Assembly (NCBI GenBank): GCA_035536935.1
Contig: DATLNC010000072.1
Coordinates: 1-7,815 of the forward strand
Direction: 5' to 3'
DNA: 7,815 bases
Origin: DATMER01 sp035536935
GTDB taxonomy: Bacteria > Acidobacteriota > Thermoanaerobaculia > Multivoradales > UBA5704
Part shown: piece by piece, positions 1 through 6,600 of the stretch
Numbering within the stretch: the stretch's first letter is position 1
Layout: each line of letters begins with the position of its first letter
The notes under the pieces: model-generated
The model's input: only the letters and a program-made list of their open reading frames with translations
Told to the model about the DNA's origin: nothing
Databases searched by the model: none
Position numbers and translations under genes: made by a program

Positions 1-1
1 C

Positions 2-232
2 TATGATGCGACTCGGCACACCTTCGCCACGACGGCGGCGGAGCTGGAAGTGCCGCGCGATGTGCGCAAGCGCCTGATGGGTCACGCGATCGGCCGGGAT
101 GCGCACGATCGATACCTGCATCCGGTCAAGGTGCTTCTGCGAGCGGCCGACCTGGTGTCCGGAGAGCTGTCCTCGGCACTGCGGGGAGAAGCGGAGTCGA
201 CTGCCTCCTTGCTCTTGTTCAAAACGGCCTAA
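2..232 (+). CDS. Tyrosine recombinase/integrase, C-terminal fragment (5' end outside window)
   Basis: This is the last 76 codons of a phage-type integrase (tyrosine recombinase) that enters from the left edge in frame 2. The fragment opens YDATRHTFAT, which carries the box II Arg (R5 of the fragment) of the catalytic domain. It continues with the RKRLMGH motif, giving the second catalytic His (H28), and HDRYLHP, which supplies the nucleophilic Tyr (Y38). Their order and spacing match the end of the family's catalytic domain. The usual box II form is HxxR, but here Asp occupies the position three before the Arg. A tail of about 35 residues follows the Tyr. Such enzymes cut and rejoin DNA for integration, excision or dimer resolution; which of these applies cannot be told from the end alone. 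No tRNA or att repeat is visible beside it. The family call is firm; whether the whole gene is intact is unknown. Confidence 0.88.
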   Translation, partial: YDATRHTFATTAAELEVPRDVRKRLMGHAIGRDAHDRYLHPVKVLLRAADLVSGELSSALRGEAESTASLLLFKTA

Positions 233-259
233 TCGACGTCGGCACCGGCCCGGTGGAAG

Positions 260-293
260 CCCCTTCGCTCCCCTCAACAGGGGAGCGGAGGGG
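260..293. terminator. Strong hairpin downstream of the recombinase, possible terminator
   Basis: The left arm 260-274 pairs with the right arm 279-293 around a CAAC loop. This gives 15 pairs, including one T-G wobble (265/288), with a perfect 9-bp core CGCTCCCCT/AGGGGAGCG. It begins 28 bases after the recombinase stop. No T-tract follows on the + strand, so it is not a classical intrinsic terminator. It could instead be a transcript-stabilising hairpin or one copy of a dispersed palindromic repeat. Confidence 0.5.
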
Positions 294-447
294 GGCTCCG
301 ACTGCACGCAGCCCAGGCAGCGAAGCAACCCCCGCCCAGGCTATGGAAGCTGACCGAGGTATGGAAAGCTCCGGACCACCACACCGCCCGCCCCCGGACC
401 TTCCCACACCCGTTGGAATCCCCGGCCGCCCATCCACCTCCCGGGGA

Positions 448-465
448 TTCCCACAGTTCCCACAG
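448..465 (+). repeat. Tandem duplication of the 9-mer TTCCCACAG
   Basis: Two perfect head-to-tail copies of TTCCCACAG occupy 448-456 and 457-465. They lie directly before the palindrome GCCTCG-G-CGAGGC (465-477) and a TATATT hexamer (479-484). Together these could form a small regulatory site, with TTCCCA (457-462) as a poor -35 box at 16-bp spacing. No good gene starts downstream within reach, so function is doubtful. Confidence 0.4.
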
Positions 466-601
466 CCTCGGCGAGGCGTATATTTTCCCCGAAGGCGTCA
501 CTTTCGACCGAGAGGCGCTTGGAACCCCCTGCTGTCCTGGCTGAGGGAGGTGGAAGGCTTCGGGCGCCTAGGACAGGAGCTTCAAATCACTTGATAGCGC
601 C

Positions 602-940
602 ATGGTTACGACAGTTCTGGATGCCGCTTGGAGAAGGGCATGGGGACGAAGTGCCACGGTGGCCCATGGCGTGACAGCGAGGGCTCCGTCCCAATCCTGG
701 CAGGACAAGGAGATCGAGAGTACGCCCCTGATCTTATCGCTGATGATGCATGGAGTGGAGCCTCGGGAATTGTGCGAAATCACCGGAGATGCCGAAGGAT
801 CGGAACCGCGGGTCCGGGAAACGGTTGCGCTGGAGCTGAGCGAGTTGGCGCAGGCCGAGACGGGGCGTGAGCTGGAACTCGACCCGCGCCGTTTGCACGA
901 GCGTGTCCTTGGCGCCACCTGCTCCTGGGGCATGTGCTGA
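602..940 (+). pseudogene. Doubtful ORF or gene remnant, unrecognised
   Basis: A 112-codon reading frame of no family I recognise. The second half (from about residue 38) has a balanced, helix-like composition, for example ELSELAQAETGRELELD followed by PRRLHERVL, while the first third looks like translated noise. There is no Shine-Dalgarno sequence close to the ATG; the nearest GGAG lies more than 20 bases upstream. Just before the stop, a shift of one frame gives a further plausible run beginning GHVLRGYRETLTPRERL. That hints at a frameshifted remnant and not an intact gene. It may also be chance, because GC-rich DNA yields many such frames. Confidence 0.2.
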
Positions 941-992
941 GGGGGTACCGCGAGACTCTCACCCCGCGGGAGAGGCTGTAGAGCCGCCACTC

Positions 993-1175
993 CTGCTCAA
1001 GGACGCGGAGAGCTATTTCCTGCCGGTCAGGGAAGGCTGCCTCAGAGCCCACGCCCACGTGGGCCGCAGTATCGCCCACCTCGAATACGATCTGGAAGCC
1101 GGCGAGGGACGGGTGGTGGCTCGAGGCACGTCGGTCCGTCGGAGCGGGGGCTACAAAGAACGGACCCGTAAGTGA
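993..1175 (+). pseudogene. Relic of a PaaI-like hotdog thioesterase, C-terminal part
   Basis: In this frame the translation contains YFLPVREGCLRAHAHV, then GRSIAHLEYDLEAGEGR and VVARGTSVRR. That order closely resembles the last strands of PaaI/YbgC-type hotdog thioesterases, where 'F-L-R-P-V-R-E-G-x-L-x-A-x-A-x-V' is followed by a 'GR-x-x-A-x-x-E' strand and an 'EGR-L-V-A-R-G-T' strand. Such enzymes hydrolyse acyl-CoA thioesters. The N-terminal half, including the catalytic helix region, is not present upstream in any frame I could follow. A few residues seem to be missing before GRSIAH. The relic ends at a TGA after a short basic tail. I read it as a non-functional fragment. The assignment comes from memory of the family pattern, so confidence is modest. 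Confidence 0.38.
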
Positions 1176-1326
1176 TTCTGTGGCGATTTCACTTCACGGG
1201 GGCATCTTTATAGGGTGATCGTTCGTCGCTGATTCGCCCAGTCGTTACGCGAGGACCTCCATCTGCCGGAAGGGTGCCACAGCGGCTCGTCGAGAGCTTC
1301 GAGCCAGATTCTGGGAAATCCTTCTG

Positions 1327-1339
1327 GTAGACCGTCTAC
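1327..1339. promoter_or_regulatory. 13-bp inverted repeat upstream of the operon, candidate operator
   Basis: GTAGAC-C-GTCTAC is a perfect palindrome with 6-bp arms around one base, centred 58 bases before the first gene's ATG. The hexamer TAGAAT (1340-1345), one base off TATAAT, follows immediately, although no good -35 box lies at the right distance. It could be an operator for an autoregulator, and the MerR-like helix-turn-helix in the second gene is one candidate. A 6-bp-arm palindrome can also arise by chance in a spacer of this length. Confidence 0.3.
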
Positions 1340-1380
1340 TAGAATGCGGACCAGGTCTGGCAGAGGGCCGCCGTTTCTCT

Positions 1381-1385
1381 GGAGG
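1381..1385 (+). promoter_or_regulatory. Shine-Dalgarno site for the membrane protein gene
   Basis: GGAGG ends five bases before the ATG at 1391. This fixes the start, which is also where the basic N-region of the signal peptide begins. Confidence 0.75.
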
Positions 1386-1390
1386 ACTGC

Positions 1391-3658
1391 ATGCGATCCA
1401 GCAAGTCCAAGTCTCCTGAGCGAGCCGGGAGGGTTGCGCGCCTTGGGACCGCGCTCCTCCTGGGGCTCACAGCCGTTCCTTCGTTCGGCGCCGATCCAGT
1501 GCCGGCGAGCCTGCAGATCGTCGGTGCGACCGCGGAGGGGCTTCAGGTCGCCACGACGAAAACGCAGTTCCAGCACACCTTCGTCCTCGAAGCTACGAAC
1601 AGTACCCCGGTCCAGAACGCGCGGGTCTCGGTGGCCTCTTTCGCCAATGGCGACTCCCAGCCTGTCGCGCCCACCTGGAAGGTGGACGGAAAAGCCGGGG
1701 CCCAGCCGTTCAACTTGTCGGGTCTGGGAGAGGTCCATCTCGAGGTGACCGCCGATCTGCCTGTCTCCGGAACCTATGTCAGCGCGATAACCCTGACGTA
1801 CGGGGGCAAGCGCACGAGCGTTCCGCTCAAGGTGACCCGCACGCGGCCGGCGCTGCCCGTCGAGATCTCCGGGCTCGATCAGGTGCGGGGAGTGGGCGAG
1901 GACGTGGAGCTGTGGATGACGGTGGAGTCGAAGAGCGCACAATCCCTCAAACTCTATGGTCCGCAGGTGACCGAGTTGGCGCTGGTGGCGGAGGACAAGA
2001 CCCGCTCCCAGGCGCGATTCGACCGGCTGGAGGTGAGGAGCGAGAATGAGCAGGAGCCGCTCACCCAGCCGTTCACTCTCGAGCCCGGCCGCGACACACG
2101 CCTGAAGCTGACCGTCCTGGGCCTGGAAGACGCGGGAGCCTATACCGGCAAGGTCCGGCTCAAGGCCGACGATCACGAATCCTCTTCCAAGGACCTGAGC
2201 CTCGTCGTCAAGAAGAGCGGCTGGACCGCCGTCGGGCTGATCTTCTTCGGCGTGCTGGTCTCCTATCTCCTGCGCCTCTACGCGGTGGGCGCCCGCCCCC
2301 GTATCGTGCGGCGGCGGCGCCTCGTATCTCTGCTCGCGGATCTCCAGGAGATCGCGGACGGTCTCCAGGGCGAGCCCGTAGAGCGTGAGCAGAAGCTGCT
2401 GACCCGGCTGCGGCGCCGGCTGGAGACCCTGGACGAGGACCTCGGCCTCGGGACCGAACGGAAGGCGGACGACATCCTCAGCGCGTTCGAGGCCCAGCTC
2501 GCGTTGCTCCCCGATTGGATCAACCTCGGCCGGCGCATCGACGCTCTGGAGCCGCCTTCCCTGCGGAAGGACCTGCTGGCGAAGCTCGGCACGGTGACCC
2601 TGGTTCTCGAGCAGGCGCTCCCCACGGCCGACGAGACCACAGCCGCCGCCACGACGCTCAAACAGCTCGAGAACGACATTCCCGCCGCGGTCCAGAAAGA
2701 GTTACAGACGCGGCTCGACGCCTTCGCGACGCAGGTACAGCAGCCCTCCGTCCTGCTCTCCGCCGCCGGACGGCAACGGCTGGCCGCGGAAGTGGAGCCG
2801 ACGCTGCGCGAAGCCAAGGACCTTGCTCAGGATCTCGGAAAGCTCACGGCGGCACAGGACAAGCTCCTCCAGGCCCGCGGCGCCTATGCCCGGGTGCTGG
2901 CCCAGGACCTCGCCGCCAACACAGCGGCGGCGACACTGCCTCCGGGAGCCGACGCCAACCGTTGGGCGGTGTGGCAGAAGGACGTTCAGGAGAGGGTCGA
3001 CCGGTCGCTGCGGGAGACGGATCCCGAGCGGGCGGTCGAGCTCTACGAGGCGGTGTCCGCGGTCTTCCTGACGGGCCTCGCCCAGGCCTGGGCGGAGAAC
3101 ATCGATCAACGGATCCTCGTCGTCCAGGCCGACCCTGCTCTGGGCGACGATCAGAAGAAGGACCTCGCGGCGCGGCTGCGCGGCCTCGCCGACCGGATGC
3201 GGAACGCTGCGGCGCAGGCGGAAGAGAGAAGAGCGAGCGAAGCCGCGAAGGGCTACGCCGAGGCCAAGAAGGACCTGGAGACCCTGGTCGCGGAGCAGAG
3301 ACAGAAGGGGGTTCAGATGGGGGCCCCGCTGGCGGCCGGGTCGGCTCCGGAGCCTCCGCCAGACATCCCCGGGACCGTGGCCGAGGGGACGATCTTCCCC
3401 GTGCTCCCGATCGTCGAGGGCGAGCGGCCCACGACCCGGCAGCTCGCCTGGCGGCTCTTCCTGGGAGATGTGGCGTTCACCCTCGTCATCCTGGTCATCG
3501 CGGTGCTTTTCGGCCTTCAGTTGCTGTGGAGCAGCAAGGCTACCTGGGGAGGAATGGACGACTACCTGATTGCGGTACTCTGGGGACTGGGATTGCACAC
3601 GGTTTCCGGCTCCGCCTTCGAGGGAATCACCGCTCTGGCGAACCGGTTCAGGAGCTAG
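1391..3658 (+). CDS. Membrane protein: signal peptide, two Ig-like domains, TM helix, cytoplasmic coiled coil, C-terminal membrane hairpin
   Basis: This 755-aa protein matches no named gene I know. Residues 1-34 form a signal peptide: a basic start, hydrophobic ALLLGLTAV, and probable cleavage near SFGA/DP. Two beta-rich, Ig/FN3-like domains follow, at about 36-148 and 152-272. Each ends in a 'GxY' strand followed by alternating polar and hydrophobic strands. A transmembrane helix at about 278-297 is followed by arginine-rich RPRIVRRRR (302-310), placing the next part in the cytoplasm. Residues about 310-640 are almost wholly helical, rich in Leu, Ala, Glu, Gln and Arg, and likely coiled coil. 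A Pro-rich linker (about 645-685) leads to a second membrane helix (693-713) and a third hydrophobic segment, DYLIAVLWGLGLHTVSG (724-740). The start is set by GGAGG at 1381. The gene is three bases from the CHAT protease gene, so the two are co-translated and probably act together. No enzymatic motif is visible. It may be a sensor, anchor, substrate or pore for the protease. Confidence 0.88.
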   Translation: MRSSKSKSPERAGRVARLGTALLLGLTAVPSFGADPVPASLQIVGATAEGLQVATTKTQFQHTFVLEATNSTPVQNARVSVASFANGDSQPVAPTWKVDGKAGAQPFNLSGLGEVHLEVTADLPVSGTYVSAITLTYGGKRTSVPLKVTRTRPALPVEISGLDQVRGVGEDVELWMTVESKSAQSLKLYGPQVTELALVAEDKTRSQARFDRLEVRSENEQEPLTQPFTLEPGRDTRLKLTVLGLEDAGAYTGKVRLKADDHESSSKDLSLVVKKSGWTAVGLIFFGVLVSYLLRLYAVGARPRIVRRRRLVSLLADLQEIADGLQGEPVEREQKLLTRLRRRLETLDEDLGLGTERKADDILSAFEAQLALLPDWINLGRRIDALEPPSLRKDLLAKLGTVTLVLEQALPTADETTAAATTLKQLENDIPAAVQKELQTRLDAFATQVQQPSVLLSAAGRQRLAAEVEPTLREAKDLAQDLGKLTAAQDKLLQARGAYARVLAQDLAANTAAATLPPGADANRWAVWQKDVQERVDRSLRETDPERAVELYEAVSAVFLTGLAQAWAENIDQRILVVQADPALGDDQKKDLAARLRGLADRMRNAAAQAEERRASEAAKGYAEAKKDLETLVAEQRQKGVQMGAPLAAGSAPEPPPDIPGTVAEGTIFPVLPIVEGERPTTRQLAWRLFLGDVAFTLVILVIAVLFGLQLLWSSKATWGGMDDYLIAVLWGLGLHTVSGSAFEGITALANRFRS
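3650..3654 (+). promoter_or_regulatory. Shine-Dalgarno site for the CHAT protein gene, inside the upstream gene's 3' end
   Basis: AGGAG lies seven bases before the TTG at 3662 and overlaps the last codons of the membrane protein gene. It supports the TTG start and translational coupling of the two genes. Confidence 0.65.
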
Positions 3659-3661
3659 GTC

Positions 3662-6600
3662 TTGCCAAGGGTCGATCTCAAGCGCACCGATCTCCGGATC
3701 ACCATCCGCCGTAGCGGCGACGGCGGCGCCCGGGTTCTCGTGGAAGGTCCGGGCGTCCGCCGGGAGCAGGTCCTGGAGGCGGGGCTCGTCGCGTCCTGGC
3801 TCGCTCTCGAACCAGGCTCGCCGATCCCGAAGCTGGCCGAGATCCTGTCCCTGTGCGAAGCACTCCGGGCTTTCAAGCCACGCCGGGGCCGGACCACAGC
3901 CCCTGAAAACGGCGACGAGATCCGATGGCGGGAACGCCTCACGCTGGACGCCGCCGATCCCGAGCTTGCGGTTCTGGCCTGGGAGAAGAGCCTCGCCCCT
4001 GCCCTCTCCTGGCGCGATCCCGTCCAGATCGTCGTCCGTGTGTCGCCGGTGCGGCCCCGGATCCTCTCGACCCCGCTCGCGCTCCCGGTGCGCATCCTGC
4101 AGGTGGATCCGGCTCGCGGCAGGCTCCTCGAAGGACCGATCCGGTCTCTCTTCGGCCGTCTTCCCGCCAAAGAGGTCGCGGAGGCGGTCCAGGTCGAAGC
4201 CCGCTCCCTGAAGCAGATCTTGGGCTGGCAGTCGCCCCCTCACTGGCCCACGGTCGACATCGTCCACTTCGATCGGCTGCCGGCCCGCCGAGGCGGCGCG
4301 GACCTCCTCTCGACCGCCTCTCCGGACGTGGCCGGCACCCTCGGATGGCTCTCGCGGCTGACCGACGTCTGGCAGACCCGCTTGGTGGTGCTGGCCTGCC
4401 GGAAGCCCCAGGACGCCACGGCGGCCCGGCGTCTGGCGGCGGCGCTCGTCGCCCGCGGCGGGCCAGCCGTGCTGGTGGGGACCGGCCGCGGCGGCGACTT
4501 CATCGAGGGCTTCTACGACAACGTGATCCACGATTTTCCCCTCGACGAAGCCCTCTTCAACCTTGCCGGAGGACCGGTGGCCGGCCCCGTCCTGTTCGCC
4601 GGAGCCGGACGCGAGGAAGCTCTGCGGGTCTCCGACATCGGCCTGAACCTGTTGCGCCTGCTCCGGAGCATCGAGGCGCCGGCACGGAGGACTGCTCCCG
4701 CTCGCGGCCGGGCTCGCGGGCCCAACCTGCTGACTCTCACCCAAATCAGTAAGACGACCGGGATCTCCTACCCGACGCTGGTGCGATATGTCCAGCTCCA
4801 CTCCGAACGTCTGCCCCACGAGGGCAAGGCCCGGGGCCGGCGCTTTCACCCGCAGGCAGTCGACGTCTTCCGCCAGATCCGGAAGGAGAGCGCCCGCGGC
4901 GTCAAGCCGGCGGCGGCCTCCGGCCGGAAGGTGACGAAGAAAGCTGGCACGGTGGAACGCCGCATGATGCGCCGCAACCCCTCCCTCGACCTCGGAGCGC
5001 TCAAGAGCACGCTGCGCGAGTTCGAGTCGAGCTGGCCGACCTACAAGTTCCAGTTTCACGAGCGCGAGGGCCTCGTGCCGTTGTCCCGTACAGTCGTCAG
5101 CGCTCGCCTCGCGACGCACGGGAAAGGCCCGGCTCCGGAGAGACGGGCTCCCTCCGCTGGACCCCGGTATGTGAACTCGAGCCTCTGGAGAGAGGGACGG
5201 GACCGCAAGCTTCACGAGCTCCATCCCCGGAAGGGAGCGCTGCGCGTGGGCGAGCCCTGTTTCCTGGGCATGCGGATCGGACCGCGCGACAAGGTAGTGC
5301 CCACGTTCGGTGCGACGGAGCTCCCGGAGGAGTGGTTCAAGTGGACGCCGGACACCCCGGGGGTGTGGGTCGAGATCGGGGTCACCGGGCTCGACTTCGA
5401 GGTGATCGGCGATCCCGTGCAGGAGCTGTGGCTGCCCCGCGAGGGCCCTAGCGATCTCGTCCACTTCACCGTCGTGCCGCGGGAGAGCGGCGCCGCGCGC
5501 CTCCGCTTCTGTCTCTACTATCAGCAGAACGTCCTCCAGTCCTTCCGCCTCGCCGCCCTGACGCTCGCGCCGGACCAGCGGGAATCGGCCCCCCGGACCC
5601 GGGCGTCCCGCCTTGCCCGGGCGCTCGGTCTGAAGCCGAAGGATGTCGAGGGCCGGAGCTATCTCACCCGGCTCGAATACAGCCTCGGCGCCGTCGATCC
5701 GGTTTCCATCGCGGAGCGCCCTCCCCGGGCCGTGAGCCTCGTCGCCAACGATCTCGACGGTCAGCCGGCGATCACGGTCAAGGGACCGGACGTGTTCTCG
5801 GTCAGCACGGACGAAGACCTGCCGGACGCGGTCACCGCCATCCGCACCGCGCTCCGGGATATCGCCACGCCTCCCATCAAGGGTGTGGTCTCAGAGAATT
5901 TGCAGTACGGATTTCGGCAACCGGGCGCGCCGAACTCCGGCTCGCCCGCGATCCTGAAAAACGCGCTGAAACGTCTGGCCACGGTGGGATGGGACCTGTA
6001 CAGGAAGATCCTGCCTCTGGAGGAACGGAGGAAGCTCGTTCCAGTCCTAGAGCCCGAGCGGCAGACCATCCATGTAGCCCACGTCCTGCTCGACAAGGTC
6101 ATCCCCTGGAGCGTCCTCTATGACGAGAGGTACGACGCCGACCGGGAGGAGGACGAGCAGGGCCGCGGCCCCGTCGAGCACACCGCCTGCCTCGCCGCCC
6201 TGCCCCGGGCCGACGGGACCCTGCCGGCCACGGTCTGCGGCCTACATCCTGAGTGCCTGTTTCACCCCGACAAGATCGCACGCCGGGAGGCTGAGAAAGG
6301 ACCGTGGCTCGAACGGGACACCGTCGCCTGCCCGCTCCATTTCTGGGGGTTCAAGCACATTCTCGAAATCCCGCCACAGCAGGTGCCGCCGGGTGCCGCC
6401 GAGAAGAAGATCTGGGATCGGGTCCTGGCGGACGGGCCGGCGCGGCTCGCGGCGGGTATCCATGCCAAGCTCGATCTGGCGGGCCCGCACTCGCTGGACC
6501 TGGACAAGTTCGTGTCGCGCCCCTCCGCACCGGCCGTCTGGACCTCCAAGTCTTCTCGCCGCGACGTCTTCCTCAAGGAGCTGAAGGACCTCGATCTCGA

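Larger units (their letters stand above)
233..1390. other. Long intergenic or decayed region between recombinase and operon
   Basis: No intact gene with a ribosome binding site and recognisable family was found on either strand. The open frames in 233-600 are proline- and arginine-rich readings of GC-rich DNA. From about 600 to 1175 the sequence looks like decayed coding DNA, with a weak ORF at 602-940 and a thioesterase-like relic at 993-1175. From 1176 to 1390 the sequence is plainer and presumably holds the operon promoter. It contains a GGCTCG/CGAGCC hairpin (1284-1289 with 1300-1305) and a 13-bp inverted repeat at 1327-1339. Next to a recombinase end, this reads as an integration scar or gene graveyard, which is inference. 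Confidence 0.6.

Noticed and set aside
253..594. Proline-rich plus-strand frame after the integrase
   Set aside because: It lies over the hairpin at 260-293 and the tandem 9-mer, has no ribosome binding site and has no protein-like pattern.
1188..1214. Promoter with TTCACT and TATAGG
   Set aside because: The boxes match consensus poorly, the spacer is 15 bases, and the site is about 175 bases from the gene, so I could not support it over chance.
1208..2176. 322-codon minus-strand frame over the start of the membrane protein gene
   Set aside because: The plus-strand gene has a Shine-Dalgarno site, a signal peptide and coherent domains; the antisense product shows none.
2515..3714. 399-codon plus-strand frame in another phase, very rich in Arg and Gly
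   Set aside because: It is a shadow of the helical region of the membrane protein gene, with no family signature.
3925..4752. 275-codon plus-strand frame inside the CHAT gene
   Set aside because: It is an out-of-phase reading of the N-terminal CHAT-like domain, with Arg/Pro/Gly-rich noise composition.
2702..5464. 920-codon open frame on the minus strand
   Set aside because: It crosses the junction of two forward genes that carry recognisable domains. Its translation is low in recognisable motifs and rich in Arg, Gly, Pro and Asp, typical of the antisense frame of GC-rich coding DNA.
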